Positions 27,478 through 37,611 of a stretch of DNA of 64,000 nucleotides are shown one piece after another. How positions within the stretch are numbered: the stretch's first letter is position 1; every line of letters starts with the position of its first letter. Made by a program: the position numbers and the translations under genes. Location: the NCBI RefSeq assembly GCF_010868145.1, contig NZ_JAAGUY010000003.1, positions 186,001-250,000 of the forward strand, written 5' to 3'. The notes under the pieces were generated by a model. The model ran no database searches. It was not told the origin of the DNA and saw nothing but the letters and a program-made list of their open reading frames with translations. Source of the stretch: Nocardia cyriacigeorgica. Lineage in GTDB: Bacteria; Actinomycetota; Actinomycetes; Mycobacteriales; Mycobacteriaceae.

Positions 27478-29018
27478 TGCGCCTCCCGCGAGACGAGGTT
27501 ATCGGCTGGCTCAGCGTGTGCGTCGCCGAGGGGATGGATGTGCCGCAGTGTCGTGAAGCACACCAGGGCGGCTGCGGCTACTGCGATGCCTGCTACGACG
27601 GCGGCGGTACTGAGTCCGCTGGTGAACGCGGCTCGTGCGGATTCCAGAGCTCGAGCCGGCAACTCGTCCGCCACCGACGATGCTCCGGCGAGGCTGTCCC
27701 CGTAGGTCTCGGCCGCGGACGGGGACAGCCCGGATGGTGCCTCGATCTTGCTGCGATAGATCGCCGTCGTGAGGCTCCCCAGGATCGCCACCCCTGCCGC
27801 GATACCAAGCTCTTGAACCGTCTCCGACAGTGCGGCGGCTGATCCGGACCGCTCCGATGGTGCCGCGCCCACGACGATTTCGGTACCCAGCGCGGCGATC
27901 ACCCCGAGTCCGAGATATACGAACGCGAACCCACCGACCACGCTCAGCGTGCTGCCGGTCTCGGCGAGGGCGAGTAGCGCGTATCCGGACACGGACACCG
28001 CCAAGGTCGTCGACATGACGACGCCCGGTGATACGCGCCCGGCCACCAGCGGTGCACCGATGGCTCCGATGAGCATTGCCGATGCGGGCGGCCCCATCCA
28101 CAGCCCGGCCGTCGTAGGCGAGAGATCCGCAACGAGCTGGAGGTACTGGGTGACCAACAGCATCACCCCGCCAAAGCCGACCAGACCGATCAGCAAGACG
28201 GTCAGCGCCGCAGAGAAGGCCCGGTTGGCAAACAGTTTCATATCCAGCAGCGGCTGTGCCAGGCGCAGCTGGCGACGGACGAAGGTGACCGCCGAGCCAC
28301 AACCGAGTAGGGCAGCGACCGATGCCTGAAGGTCGATGCCATGGGCAGCCGCATGCTTTATCGCGTAGATGATGGGCAGCATCGCGGCCAGAGACAAGCC
28401 AACGCTCAACAGGTCGAGTCGACCGGCACGGGTCCGAAACTCCGGCAGTAGAACTGGCGCGCCGGCCAGTACGAGGGCGGCGACCGGCACGGCAATGAGG
28501 AAGACCGCACCCCACCAGAGGTGGGCGACCAGCACGCCGCCCACGACCGGACCTGCAGCCATGCCGAGTGCGAACATCGTGGCCCACACACCGATCGCCA
28601 GTGCTCGTTGCCGGACGTCGGTGAACATAGTGCTGATCAACGACAGCGTCGAGGGCATCATTGTTGCCCCGGCCACTCCGAGCAGCGCCCGCGCCACGAT
28701 CAGCCACAGGGTGCTGGGGGCGAACGCCGCGAACACCGAGGCCGCGCCGAACGTAGCCACGCCGATCATCAGCAGGCGGCGTCGTCCTATTCGGTCACCC
28801 ATCGTTCCCATGGTGATCAGGAACCCCGCGATGAAGAAGCCGTAGGCGTCCATGATCCACAACGTCTCTGTCGCGGTGGGATTCAATTCCGCGGCCAGAC
28901 TCGGCACGACGAGGTACAGCGCCGTCACATCGAGCCCCAACAGCATGGTCGGCAACGCCAACAGCGCAAGACCGCCCCATTCTCGCCATCCCGCACGTGC
29001 GGACCGCCCAGCGTTCAC
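27474..29018 (-). CDS. MFS drug-efflux transporter (DHA2, 14-TMS)
   Basis: Proton-driven multidrug exporter of 514 residues with 14 predicted membrane segments, of the EmrB/QacA/SmvA-like group. Motif A appears as GTMGDRIGRRRLLMIGV after TM2, and the motif C region after TM5 reads ALGMAAGPVVGGVLVAHLWWG. TM1 includes LLGLDVTALYLVVP. GTG at 29018 has GGGAGG four bases upstream; a longer frame from 29069 would run through the operator. The pair with its TetR partner lies between recX and the glu operon, where M. tuberculosis has unrelated genes, so it is probably a later insertion. Confidence 0.92.
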   Translation of the reverse strand: MNAGRSARAGWREWGGLALLALPTMLLGLDVTALYLVVPSLAAELNPTATETLWIMDAYGFFIAGFLITMGTMGDRIGRRRLLMIGVATFGAASVFAAFAPSTLWLIVARALLGVAGATMMPSTLSLISTMFTDVRQRALAIGVWATMFALGMAAGPVVGGVLVAHLWWGAVFLIAVPVAALVLAGAPVLLPEFRTRAGRLDLLSVGLSLAAMLPIIYAIKHAAAHGIDLQASVAALLGCGSAVTFVRRQLRLAQPLLDMKLFANRAFSAALTVLLIGLVGFGGVMLLVTQYLQLVADLSPTTAGLWMGPPASAMLIGAIGAPLVAGRVSPGVVMSTTLAVSVSGYALLALAETGSTLSVVGGFAFVYLGLGVIAALGTEIVVGAAPSERSGSAAALSETVQELGIAAGVAILGSLTTAIYRSKIEAPSGLSPSAAETYGDSLAGASSVADELPARALESARAAFTSGLSTAAVVAGIAVAAAALVCFTTLRHIHPLGDAHAEPADNLVSREAQ

Positions 29019-29034
29019 GGCGCCTCCCAAAGAT

Positions 29035-29071
29035 AGTTGAACTATGGTACAAGTTGTACCATAGTTCAACT
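29035..29071 (-). promoter_or_regulatory. 37-bp perfect palindromic operator of the MFS-TetR operon
   Basis: AGTTGAACTATGGTACAA (29035-29052), one G, then its exact complement (29054-29071). It begins 17 bases before the GTG start at 29018. On the minus strand TTGAAC, 17 bases and CATAGT lie inside it, so a bound repressor would cover the promoter. Two TetR dimers could fit. Confidence 0.82.
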
Positions 29072-29195
29072 TATATTGCGGAGTGGGCTCAGGGTCGTGA
29101 CACGCAGGACCGCGCCCTTGAAGGCAGAGAACGTCCGGAAACAGAAACGGGGCACAGGTCGCGGGATTGCGACCTGTGCGCCGAACAGCTACCGG

Positions 29196-30095
29196 TTACG
29201 GGGCTTTGGTGATGTCCACGCCGGGAGCGGCGTCGGTGATCACCGAATCGGCGGCCACCACCGCGCCGCCACCCTTGCGGCGGCCGGCGCGCAGACGCCG
29301 TTCCAGCCAGGTCGCGACCTGCGACAACGTCATGTTCAACACGATCATGATGATGGCGACCACGATCAACGCCGGGATCGTGTTGGAGTTCGCGGCGCCG
29401 AGCTGCAGACCGTTGCGGACCACCTCTTCGTAGGTGATGACGTAACCGAGCGCCGAGTCCTTCAATGCCACGACCATCTGCGAGATCAGCGCCGGCAGCA
29501 TCGCGGTGATGGCCTGCGGTAGCAGGATCAACCGCATCAACTGGCTCTTGCGCATGCCGAGCGCCGCCGCGGCCTCGGTCTGCCCCTTGGGCAGCGAGCG
29601 GATACCTGCCCGCACGATCTCCGCGATGACCGACCCGTTGTAGATGGTCAGCGCGGTCACCACGGCACCGAGCGCGAGATACTCCGATTCGAACACGTTG
29701 TATTCGGAGTACAGCGCGAACAGGAAGATCATCAGGATCAGCACCGGAATGGCGCGTGCGATCTCCACGATCGCACCGGCGACCCAGCGCACCGATCGGT
29801 GATCGGAAAGCCGGGCGATACCGAAGATCATGCCGAGCACCATCGCGAAGACGATCGACAGCACCGCGGCCACGATCGTGCCGCGCAGACCGGGCAGCAG
29901 ATAGGTCGTCCAGACATCCGCCTCGAGGAACGGCGTCCACTTCTCGGCGTCGAACTGGCCCTGCTCGTCGAACCCGCGGTAGACGAACCATCCCGCCAGG
30001 ATCACGACGGCGAGCACGATCACCGAGTAGATGATGTTGCGCACGCGCGCCGCTGGACCGGGCGCATCGAACAGAACCGACGGTTCGCGGCTCAT
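29196..30095 (-). CDS. gluD: Glutamate ABC transporter permease GluD
   Basis: Inner-membrane subunit of the glutamate importer, HisM/PAAT family, 299 residues. Five or six membrane segments are present, with the ATPase-coupling EAA loop EAAAALGMRKSQLMRLILLP near residues 190-209. The C-terminal tail is charged and disordered. ATG at 30095 overlaps the gluC stop by four bases. It is the last gene of the gluABCD unit, transcribed gluA-gluB-gluC-gluD. Confidence 0.93.
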   Translation of the reverse strand: MSREPSVLFDAPGPAARVRNIIYSVIVLAVVILAGWFVYRGFDEQGQFDAEKWTPFLEADVWTTYLLPGLRGTIVAAVLSIVFAMVLGMIFGIARLSDHRSVRWVAGAIVEIARAIPVLILMIFLFALYSEYNVFESEYLALGAVVTALTIYNGSVIAEIVRAGIRSLPKGQTEAAAALGMRKSQLMRLILLPQAITAMLPALISQMVVALKDSALGYVITYEEVVRNGLQLGAANSNTIPALIVVAIIMIVLNMTLSQVATWLERRLRAGRRKGGGAVVAADSVITDAAPGVDITKAP

Positions 30096-30772
30096 CGGGC
30101 TACCTCGAATCGTTTGGCGATGTATCCGAACAGCAGGCCCATCGGGAGCGTCAGGATGACGAAGCCGAGCGCGAAGATCGCACCGATCGCCAGCAGTGCG
30201 GCCTCGGTATCGAGCATCTTGGCCATCAGGAACGAGGCCTCGGCCACGCCGATGGCGGACGCGACGGTGGAGTTCTTCGTCAACGCGATCAGTACGCTGC
30301 CCAGCGGAGCGATCACCGAACGGAACGCCTGCGGCAAGACGATCAACCGCAGGTTCTGCAGGAAGCCGAGGCCGAGCGAGCGGCCCGCCTCGGACTGTCC
30401 GAGCGGCACGGTATTGATGCCCGCACGCAGCGATTCGCAGACGAAGGCCGCGGTGTAGACGCTCAGGCCGACGACCGCCCACCGGAAGTTGTTCTCCGCC
30501 AGCGAGTCCGGCCCTTCCGCGGCCAGCTTGACCCGCAGGGTCGAATACAGGCCGATCGAGCAGAACACCAGGATCAGGGTCAGTGGCGTATTGCGGAAGA
30601 TGGTGACGTAGAGGGTGCCGACCCAGCGCGCCACCGGGACCGGCGAGACCCGCATGGCGGCGACGATGGTGCCGAGCACCAGCGCGCCGATCGCGGAGAA
30701 GGCGGTCAGCTTGATGGTGACCCAGAACGCGTCGAGCAGTTGGGAGTCGTACTCAGAGATCAAATCGAACAC
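30092..30772 (-). CDS. gluC: Glutamate ABC transporter permease GluC
   Basis: Second permease subunit, 226 residues, with five membrane segments and the EAA loop SEAGRSLGLGFLQNLRLIVL. The LFRNTPLTL-type helix (IFRNTPLTLILVF) is typical of the polar amino acid permease family. It starts 96 bases after gluB and overlaps gluD (ATGA). Confidence 0.93.
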   Translation of the reverse strand: MFDLISEYDSQLLDAFWVTIKLTAFSAIGALVLGTIVAAMRVSPVPVARWVGTLYVTIFRNTPLTLILVFCSIGLYSTLRVKLAAEGPDSLAENNFRWAVVGLSVYTAAFVCESLRAGINTVPLGQSEAGRSLGLGFLQNLRLIVLPQAFRSVIAPLGSVLIALTKNSTVASAIGVAEASFLMAKMLDTEAALLAIGAIFALGFVILTLPMGLLFGYIAKRFEVAR

Positions 30773-30868
30773 GGTGGGTGCGCGCCTCCGATCGTGAGGT
30801 GGGGAAAGAGCCGATCGGATGACCGAGCGGTGGGCGCATCACGGCGCCCACCGCGATCGATCATCGGA

Positions 30869-31708
30869 TCAGTACCGGTCCACCTGCGGAGCGGGCGGAG
30901 TGGGGTAACCGGCGGCGCGGCCGACCGAATCCTGGAATGCCTTGTCCCAGGCACCTTCGGCGATCATCGCCTCGATCGCGTCGTTGATCTTGTCGCGGCT
31001 TTCCTGATCGCCCTTCTTCAGGCCGATCCCATAGTTCTCGGTGGTGAACCGCTCACCGACCAGCTTGTAGCGGCCCGGCGTCTGCGCGGCGTAACCGGCG
31101 AGGATGATGTCGTCGGTGGTCATCGCGCCGACCGCGCCGCTGTTGAGACCCTCGAGGCACAGCGAGTAGGTGTCGTAGGTCTGCAGCTGGGTGTCGGGGA
31201 AGTTCTTCTCGATATTCTGGGCCGGAGTGGAGCCCTTGACCGAGCACACCGTCTTGCCCGCGATCGTGTCCGGTCCGGTGATATCGGTATTGCCCGCGTT
31301 CACCAGCAGGCTCTGGCCCGCGATGTAGTACGGGCCGGCGAAATCGACCTTCTCCTTGCGCTGGTCGGTGATCGAGTAGGTGGCGACGATGAAGTCCACC
31401 TGACCGTTCTCGATCAGCGTTTCGCGCTGCGCCGACGGTGCTTCCTTGAAGGTGATGCCGTCGGGCTGCACGCCGAGCTTGGCCGCGACATAGCGGGCCA
31501 CCTCGACATCGAAGCCGCTGTAGGTGCCGTCGGTGTTGCGCTGACCCAGACCCGGCTGGTCGAACTTGATGCCGATGGTCAGCTTGCCTTCCTTGGCGTG
31601 GTCGAGAGTGGTCTTATCGTCTCCGCTGCCGCAGCCCGCACTGGTGGCGGCGGCCAAGGCCAGGGCGATGGCCCCGACTCCGAGACGGAGCGCACGGTTG
31701 ATCCTCAT
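30869..31708 (-). CDS. gluB: Glutamate-binding lipoprotein GluB
   Basis: Extracytoplasmic solute-binding protein of the polar amino acid (SBP_bac_3) family, 279 residues. The signal sequence ends in a lipobox, TSAGC, with lipidation at Cys26. The mature part carries GKLTIGIKFDQPGLGQRN, GFDVEVARYVAAKLG and DFIVATYSITDQRK, which form the ligand-binding lobes. It delivers glutamate to GluCD. It sits 60 bases after gluA and ahead of gluC. Confidence 0.94.
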   Translation of the reverse strand: MRINRALRLGVGAIALALAAATSAGCGSGDDKTTLDHAKEGKLTIGIKFDQPGLGQRNTDGTYSGFDVEVARYVAAKLGVQPDGITFKEAPSAQRETLIENGQVDFIVATYSITDQRKEKVDFAGPYYIAGQSLLVNAGNTDITGPDTIAGKTVCSVKGSTPAQNIEKNFPDTQLQTYDTYSLCLEGLNSGAVGAMTTDDIILAGYAAQTPGRYKLVGERFTTENYGIGLKKGDQESRDKINDAIEAMIAEGAWDKAFQDSVGRAAGYPTPPAPQVDRY

Positions 31709-31769
31709 CGAGTTCCTTCTTCCCTCATTCTGGTTTTCGATGTCCGTGATCGGTGGGCGGCTCGGCGGC

Positions 31770-32567
31770 TCAGTGGCTGAGAATCTTGCCGAGGAAGTCC
31801 TTGGCCCGGTCGGACTTCGGCGTGGTGAAGAACGTTTCCGGCGTAGCGTCCTCGACCACTTGACCGTCTGCCATGAACAGCACCCGGTTTCCTGCTTTGC
31901 GGGCGAAGCCCATTTCGTGGGTGACCACCAGCATGGTCATGCCCTCTTTGGCCAGCGACACCATGACTTCGAGGACCTCGTTGACCATCTCGGGGTCGAG
32001 CGCGGAGGTCGGCTCGTCGAACAGCATCACCTTCGGGTTCATCGCCAACGCGCGCGCGATGGCCACGCGCTGCTGCTGACCGCCCGACAGCTGCGCCGGG
32101 TACTTGTCGGCCTGATTGGCGATGCCGACCCGTTCGAGCAGCTCCATCGCCGTGGTGCGGGCGCCGTCCTTTTTGATCTTGCGGACCCTCATCGGCGCGA
32201 GCATGACGTTCTCGAGGATCGTCTTGTGGGCGAAGAGGTTGAACGACTGGAAGACCATGCCGACATCGGCGCGCAGTGCGGCCAGGCCACGGCCCTCGGC
32301 AGGCAGCGGCACACCGTCGACGCTGATATCGCCGGTGTCGATCGGCTCGAGCCGATTGATGGTGCGGCACAGCGTCGACTTGCCCGACCCTGATGGCCCC
32401 AACACGATCACGACCTGCCCTTTGGGCACCTCGAGGTTGATATCACGCAAGACGTGCAGAGCACCGAAGTGCTTGTTGACGTTGCGCATCGAGATCATCG
32501 GTGGCGCGGTGGCGTCCCCGCTGTCGGCGGCCCCGGTCGTTCCGGCCGCGTCGGTGGCGTCGGTCAT
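31770..32567 (-). CDS. gluA: Glutamate ABC transporter ATP-binding protein GluA
   Basis: Cytoplasmic ATPase of the glutamate importer, 265 residues. Walker A is GPSGSGKST, the Q-loop is VFQSFNLF, the signature is [15 protein letters not shown], Walker B is [14 protein letters not shown], and the switch His is in VVTHEMGFA. The first 25 residues are an Ala/Gly/Thr-rich extension. ATG at 32567 is chosen; the frame is open further upstream, but that region is unlike the family. It heads the gluABCD operon, divergent from miaB. Confidence 0.94.
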   Translation of the reverse strand: MTDATDAAGTTGAADSGDATAPPMISMRNVNKHFGALHVLRDINLEVPKGQVVIVLGPSGSGKSTLCRTINRLEPIDTGDISVDGVPLPAEGRGLAALRADVGMVFQSFNLFAHKTILENVMLAPMRVRKIKKDGARTTAMELLERVGIANQADKYPAQLSGGQQQRVAIARALAMNPKVMLFDEPTSALDPEMVNEVLEVMVSLAKEGMTMLVVTHEMGFARKAGNRVLFMADGQVVEDATPETFFTTPKSDRAKDFLGKILSH

Positions 32568-32805
32568 GGTCCATGACCTTAAGCGGAAATCACGGATTTG
32601 CGCGGCTTTCGGTGACACACCGAGTCGCCGCGCCGAATCGACATGTCGCCGTAACCTGGCGTCCAGCTCGGGGAAGTTCGGATCGAGCGCACCGGCCGAA
32701 CACACCGACCGGTTTGCCGATGAACACCCGACACCCCGCCGGTGACCTGCGGCACGATGGCCGGGGCGGGGTCGATGCGCCGCGAACCCGGCACAGGGCA
32801 GCCCG

Positions 32806-32811
32806 TACCCT
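32806..32811 (+). promoter_or_regulatory. Leaderless -10 of miaB
   Basis: TACCCT is followed after six bases by the GTG start at 32818, with no ribosome site. Confidence 0.5.
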
Positions 32812-32817
32812 GGACGG

Positions 32818-34377
32818 GTGGATTCGATCGGACAGGCAGTAGCGCATCCGGCCCTGGTCCCGGCGGAGTCGGGCGCACGCAGTTATGAGGTCCGCACCTT
32901 CGGCTGCCAGATGAACGTGCACGATTCCGAGCGCTTGTCCGGACTGCTCGAGGATGCGGGTTATGTGCGGGCGTCGTCGGGGCAGACGGCCGACCTGGTG
33001 GTGTTCAACACCTGCGCGGTGCGCGAGAACGCCGACAACAAGCTCTACGGCACCCTCGGCCATCTCGCGCCGATCAAGGCCGAGCGCCCGGGGATGCAGA
33101 TCGCGGTCGGCGGCTGTCTGGCGCAGAAGGATCGCGACACCGTGGTGCGCAAAGCTCCGTGGGTCGACGTGGTGTTCGGCACCCACAACATCGGCTCACT
33201 GCCTGTGCTGTTGGAACGGGCCCGGCACAACGACGAGGCCCAGGTGGAAATCCTGGAGTCCCTGGAAGCTTTCCCCTCGACGCTGCCCGCCAAGCGGGAA
33301 TCGGCCTATGCCGGCTGGGTGTCGATCTCGGTCGGCTGCAACAACACCTGCACCTTCTGCATCGTGCCCGCGCTGCGCGGTAAAGAGGTCGACCGCCGTC
33401 CCGGTGACGTGCTCGCCGAGGTACAGGCACTGGTCGACCAGGGCGTGCTGGAAGTGACCCTGCTCGGACAGAACGTCAACTCCTACGGTGCGTCGTTCGC
33501 CGACCCGGAGCAGCCGCGCGACCGCGGCGCGTTTGCCAAACTCCTTCGTGCCTGTGGCAGCATCGATGGCCTGGAGCGGGTGCGGTTCACCTCACCGCAT
33601 CCCGCCGAATTCACCGACGATGTCATCGAGGCCATGGCGCAGACCCCCAACGTCTGCCCGCAGCTGCACATGCCGCTGCAATCCGGTTCGGACCGGGTGC
33701 TCAAGGCGATGCGCCGCTCCTACCGGCAGACCCGCTTCCTCGGCATCATCGAGAAGGTCCGCACAGCGATGCCGCATGCGGCGATCACCACCGACATCAT
33801 CGTCGGCTTCCCCGGTGAAACCGAGGAAGATTTCGAGCAGACCCTCGAAGTGGTCCGGCAGGCGCGGTTCACCAGCGCATTCACCTTCCAGTACTCCAAG
33901 CGTCCCGGCACACCCGCCGCGGATATGCCAGACCAGCTGCCCAAGCAGGTCGTGCAGGACCGCTACGACCGGCTGATCGCGTTGCAGGAGGAGATCTCCC
34001 TCGACGCCAACCGTGCGCTGATCGGTACCGAGGTGGAACTGCTGGTCGCCGACGGCGCGGGAAAGAAGAACGCCGCGACCGCACGCATGAGCGGCCGAGC
34101 CCGCGACGGACGGCTGGTGCACTTCCGGCCCGAATCCGCGGAAGCGATTCGGCCCGGCGATATCGTCACCGTCGATATCACCGGCGCGGCGCCCCACCAC
34201 CTGATCGCCGATGCACCGCTGCGCACTCATCGACGCACCCGCGCCGGTGACGCTCACGAACGCGGGACCACGCCCAAGACCGAACCCATCGGCGTCGGCC
34301 TTGGCTTGCCGCGCATCGGCGCCCCCGCACCGGAACCGGTGGCCGCCGCGGGCTGCGCCACCGGATGCGGGACATGA
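32818..34377 (+). CDS. miaB: tRNA-2-methylthio-N6-dimethylallyladenosine synthase MiaB
   Basis: Radical-SAM methylthiotransferase that adds the 2-methylthio group to i6A37 of tRNAs reading UNN codons. The N-terminal UPF0004 domain has its three cluster Cys in TFGCQMN, FNTCAV and GGCLAQ. The radical-SAM CxxxCxxC is [16 protein letters not shown]. The TRAM domain follows at about 395-460. The last 45 residues are Pro/Ala-rich with CATGCGT, an actinobacterial tail. GTG at 32818 is leaderless. Together with miaA at 37608 it completes the ms2i6A pathway. Confidence 0.96.
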   Translation: MDSIGQAVAHPALVPAESGARSYEVRTFGCQMNVHDSERLSGLLEDAGYVRASSGQTADLVVFNTCAVRENADNKLYGTLGHLAPIKAERPGMQIAVGGCLAQKDRDTVVRKAPWVDVVFGTHNIGSLPVLLERARHNDEAQVEILESLEAFPSTLPAKRESAYAGWVSISVGCNNTCTFCIVPALRGKEVDRRPGDVLAEVQALVDQGVLEVTLLGQNVNSYGASFADPEQPRDRGAFAKLLRACGSIDGLERVRFTSPHPAEFTDDVIEAMAQTPNVCPQLHMPLQSGSDRVLKAMRRSYRQTRFLGIIEKVRTAMPHAAITTDIIVGFPGETEEDFEQTLEVVRQARFTSAFTFQYSKRPGTPAADMPDQLPKQVVQDRYDRLIALQEEISLDANRALIGTEVELLVADGAGKKNAATARMSGRARDGRLVHFRPESAEAIRPGDIVTVDITGAAPHHLIADAPLRTHRRTRAGDAHERGTTPKTEPIGVGLGLPRIGAPAPEPVAAAGCATGCGT

Positions 34378-35066
34378 GCGCGCGCGATACCGATCCGAAC
34401 GACGTCCCGGATGACGGCGCGACCGGTCCGGACCCCGCACCCGAACCCGATGACACAGCCGAAGGAAACGAGGACTCCGTGAGCTCGGTGGAGAAGACCG
34501 ACGATTTCGAACAGTTCCGCGACGATCTCGACGCCGTCGAGCGCCGGATCGCCGGCGAGATCGACCCGGGCGTGCGGGCGATGGTCGTAGCCGTCGCGGT
34601 GTTCGCGCTGCTGGTATCGCTGGTGCTCTCCCATGCGGGCGCCGCGCGCGGGTTCGATGTGCTGCTGGGGTCGGAGGTCGCGACAACCGAGCACATCGGT
34701 CTGCCGTCGCGGATCTTCGTATGGTTCGTCGTAGTGTTCGGCATCGGCTTCTCGCTGCTGGCGCTGATGACCCGGCGTTGGGTGCTGGCCTGGATCGCGG
34801 TGGCCGGTTCCGCGATCGCCAGCGCATTCGGCGTGTTCTCGATCTGGCACCGTCAGACCCCCGGCCTGAACAACTATGTCGGTGCCGGACCCGGTATCGG
34901 CCTGGTCATCGGCACCATCGCCGCCGTCGTGCTGACCTTCCACTGGGTCCGCGTGGTCTGGAGCCGCACCGCGTTGCAGCTGGCGGCCGAAGAACAGCGG
35001 CGTATCGCGGCCGCCGCCGAGGAGGAACGCGATCGGCGCAGGCTGCAGGGCGACAGCGACTCCTGA
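34374..35066 (+). CDS. Conserved membrane protein (Rv2732c type)
   Basis: A 230-residue protein. Residues 1-60 are acidic and disordered (many Asp, Pro, Glu). Four hydrophobic segments lie at about 70-90, 118-140, 145-165 and 178-200. The C-terminus is a charged coiled coil ([20 protein letters not shown]). It matches Rv2732c in position, directly after miaB. ATG at 34374 overlaps the miaB stop. Function unknown. Confidence 0.8.
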   Translation: MSARDTDPNDVPDDGATGPDPAPEPDDTAEGNEDSVSSVEKTDDFEQFRDDLDAVERRIAGEIDPGVRAMVVAVAVFALLVSLVLSHAGAARGFDVLLGSEVATTEHIGLPSRIFVWFVVVFGIGFSLLALMTRRWVLAWIAVAGSAIASAFGVFSIWHRQTPGLNNYVGAGPGIGLVIGTIAAVVLTFHWVRVVWSRTALQLAAEEQRRIAAAAEEERDRRRLQGDSDS

Positions 35067-35161
35067 GCCCTTCGGTGCCGACCGCAGTCCGGCCGAAAGC
35101 CGTAGTGGGGGCGCCGGTGAGTCAGGTCCGGCCGGTTCGCGGCGGCAAGACATCTCCCGAC

Positions 35162-35200
35162 AACAAGGCGCACCCGGCTCTTCGCCGGGTGCGCCTTGTT
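35162..35200. terminator. Bidirectional 17-bp hairpin terminator
   Basis: AACAAGGCGCACCCGGC (35162-35178) pairs perfectly with 35184-35200 around the loop TCTTC. It separates the convergent Rv2732c-like and DUF349 genes. The TTGTT end gives a weak T-rich tail. Confidence 0.85.
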
Positions 35201-35213
35201 CGTTGCTGGCCGG

Positions 35214-36587
35214 TCAGCGGTTGCTGACCGCACCCTCGGCCGCTTCGGCCCACTCCCGCCACTGCTTGGCCTGCTCGAGCGCCTTCTCCGCATCGCGGGT
35301 CTTGCCGGCCGCGGTGGCCTTGGCGGCCTGCTCTTCGAACTGGGCGACCCGCTCCCTGAACTGCGCGGCCCGCGCCATGGCCTCGGGGTCGGTGCGGCGC
35401 CACTGCGCGTCGGCGGCCTCGCGGACCCGCTTCTCGATGGTGCGCAGCTTGCCTTCCAGCTCCTGCATTCGCTCGCGTGGCACCTTGCCGATGGCGTCCC
35501 ACTTGTCCTGCAGGTCGCGCAGCGCCGCGCGGGCGCCGTCGAGACCGTGCGCGGGGTCGATGTGGGCGTAGGCGGCTAGCAGTTCCTCCTTGGCGGCGGC
35601 GTTCTGCTCGAATTCCGCGTCCCGTTCGGAGGCGGCGGCATTGCGGGCGGCGAAGAAGACGTCCTGGGCGCTCTTGAAACGTCGCCACAGCGCCTCGTCT
35701 GCTTCGCGCGGTGCACGGCCTGCGGCTTTCCATTCAGTGAGCAGATCTCGGAACACCGCGGCGGTGCCCGCCCAATCGGTGGAGCCGGACAGCTCTTCGG
35801 CCCGCGCACACAGATCTTCCTTGCGGGTCTTGGCGGCGGCGCGTTCGCGATCGAGCTCGGCGAAGTGGGCGCCGCGACGGCGATTGAACGCCTCGCGCGC
35901 CTTCGAGTACCGCTTCCACAAGGCGTCGTCGACCTTGCGGTCCACCCCGCGGATGGACTTCCACTCGTCGAGAATCTCGCGCAGCCGATCGCCGGCGGCC
36001 TTCCACTGGGTGGATTCGGCGGCGATGCGCTCGGCTTCGGCCGCGAGCGCTTCCTTGCGTTCGGTGTGCTCGTGCCTGGCGCGCTCCTTCTCCTCCTTGG
36101 CGTGCGCGGCAGCTTCCTCCGAGTGCTCGGCGATGGCCTGCAGTCGCTGGGCCAGGCCTTCGATGTCACCGATGACGGCGGCGGTGGGCAGCGATTCGGC
36201 GATGGTCAGCGCCGCGGCCTTGGTTTTACGGGCATCAGCGCCCGCGGCCAGCCGGGCTTCCAGTAGCGCGACCTCGGTGGCCAGGTCGTCGAATCGGCGG
36301 CCGAAGTGGGCCAGGCCCTCGGCGGCGTCACCGGCCTGCCAGGAGCCGACCTCGCGCTCACCGTCGGCGGTCTTGACCCAGGCGGTGCCGTCCTCATCGA
36401 CGCGGCCCCATTTGCTCGGGTCGGTGACCGTGGGGACGATGACCGGATGCGGATGCTCGGTCGACGCGCCGGGCGGCGGTTTGACCGCATGTGGTTTGGG
36501 GTGGGGGGAGCCGCCGGGTTTCGGCATTCCGGACGGTCGCGGGGTCGTGCCGGGGCCGGGTTTCGCGGTTCCGTTGCTGTCGGTCAT
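35214..36587 (-). CDS. DUF349 protein (Rv2731 type)
   Basis: A 457-residue cytoplasmic protein. Residues 1-50 are Pro/Gly/Lys-rich and disordered. The rest consists of repeated helical DUF349 units, recognisable by pairs such as [39 protein letters not shown] and [17 protein letters not shown], each followed by a long helix. The family is widespread but uncharacterised. It is transcribed alone, convergent with the miaB unit and divergent from the Rv2728c-like gene. Confidence 0.85.
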   Translation of the reverse strand: MTDSNGTAKPGPGTTPRPSGMPKPGGSPHPKPHAVKPPPGASTEHPHPVIVPTVTDPSKWGRVDEDGTAWVKTADGEREVGSWQAGDAAEGLAHFGRRFDDLATEVALLEARLAAGADARKTKAAALTIAESLPTAAVIGDIEGLAQRLQAIAEHSEEAAAHAKEEKERARHEHTERKEALAAEAERIAAESTQWKAAGDRLREILDEWKSIRGVDRKVDDALWKRYSKAREAFNRRRGAHFAELDRERAAAKTRKEDLCARAEELSGSTDWAGTAAVFRDLLTEWKAAGRAPREADEALWRRFKSAQDVFFAARNAAASERDAEFEQNAAAKEELLAAYAHIDPAHGLDGARAALRDLQDKWDAIGKVPRERMQELEGKLRTIEKRVREAADAQWRRTDPEAMARAAQFRERVAQFEEQAAKATAAGKTRDAEKALEQAKQWREWAEAAEGAVSNR

Positions 36588-36839
36588 TGCTCCTCGTCCC
36601 TGCCGCGCGTCACGGCTGCCTGATTACGCCCTAGCTCATCCCATTGAACCCGGTCCGAGCCCTGGAAACCACATCGATCGACCTTGCACCGCGGTGTGGC
36701 ACCACGGACCCCGACCCGCGATGACCTGGGTTGGAGTACCTCGAACACTAGCAATTGCGGGCCGATTTCCGGCAGAGACACTCGAACCCATGGCAGCGCA
36801 CCGGGACTGGCAGGCCGCTGGGCGGTTCTGGTGGGCGAC

Positions 36840-36845
36840 TACCGT
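36840..36845 (+). promoter_or_regulatory. Leaderless -10 of the Rv2728c-like gene
   Basis: TACCGT is followed by seven bases and GTG at 36853, which therefore is the likely start of the gene. Confidence 0.5.
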
Positions 36846-36852
36846 TGACGGC

Positions 36853-37611
36853 GTGTTCTGTCTTGCGGCCCTGGTTCCCTCGCCGCCGGTCCTGGTTCCC
36901 GAGCTCTGCGGTGGTCTCGGCGTGGGTGCGGCGGCCGCCGAACTGCGCGCGGCGACGCTGGCCGCCATCGGTGATCTGGCGGCGGTGACTTCGCGTTGGA
37001 CAGTCGTTGGGGTGGGTGCCTTCGACCAGGTCATGGGGCCGGGGACAGTCGGCACGTTCCGAGGTTTCGGAGTGGACCGCGTCGTCGCGCTCACCGGTAT
37101 CGGACCGATCGAAACGACCGACGCGGACCCGGAGCTACCCCTACCGGTACTGATCGCGGCGTGGCTGCGTGAGCAGGCCGCACCGGATGCGGTCGCGGAC
37201 GCCCGAATCGTGGCCGCCGACAGCCCGGTCGATCGATGTGCGGAGCTGGGCGCAAAACTGCGCGCGGAACTGGACGCCGACCCGCGACCGCACGGCGTGC
37301 TCGTCGTCGCCGACGGCGCGACGACCCTGTCCACATCCGCGCCCGGCTATTTCGATCCCCGCGCCGCGAGCAGGCAGGCCGCGCTGGAGAACGCACTCGG
37401 CGCGGGCGACCGGGCCGGCCTGCTCGCGTTGGACCCGATCGAATGCGCCGAGGTCGGCATCCTGGGCCGGGCCGCCTACCAGGTGCTGGCCGGGGTGTTC
37501 GGCGCCGATGCGGCGGACCCCGCCATCGACACCCGTTACCAGGACGCGCCCTTCGGTGTCGGTTATCAGGTGAGCGTGTGGCGGCCGGACACCGGAGCGG
37601 GGCAGCGGTGA
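36853..37611 (+). CDS. Class III extradiol dioxygenase subunit B-like protein (Rv2728c type)
   Basis: A 252-residue protein related in fold to the B subunit of protocatechuate 4,5-dioxygenase. It begins with a typical hydrophobic strand followed by [13 protein letters not shown]. Later features are [20 protein letters not shown] and the C-terminal [13 protein letters not shown]. Enzymatic activity is unproven and the metal ligands are incomplete to my eye. GTG at 36853 is favoured by a TACCGT -10 seven bases upstream; an in-frame ATG at 36790 would add 21 residues. It overlaps miaA by four bases. Confidence 0.75.
   Translation: MFCLAALVPSPPVLVPELCGGLGVGAAAAELRAATLAAIGDLAAVTSRWTVVGVGAFDQVMGPGTVGTFRGFGVDRVVALTGIGPIETTDADPELPLPVLIAAWLREQAAPDAVADARIVAADSPVDRCAELGAKLRAELDADPRPHGVLVVADGATTLSTSAPGYFDPRAASRQAALENALGAGDRAGLLALDPIECAEVGILGRAAYQVLAGVFGADAADPAIDTRYQDAPFGVGYQVSVWRPDTGAGQR

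Noticed and set aside
35590..36852. Long + strand frame leading into the Rv2728c-like gene (up to 421 extra codons)
   Set aside because: It lies antisense to the well-supported DUF349 gene, is Ser/Arg-rich with no family similarity, and a leaderless promoter at 36840 marks the true start.
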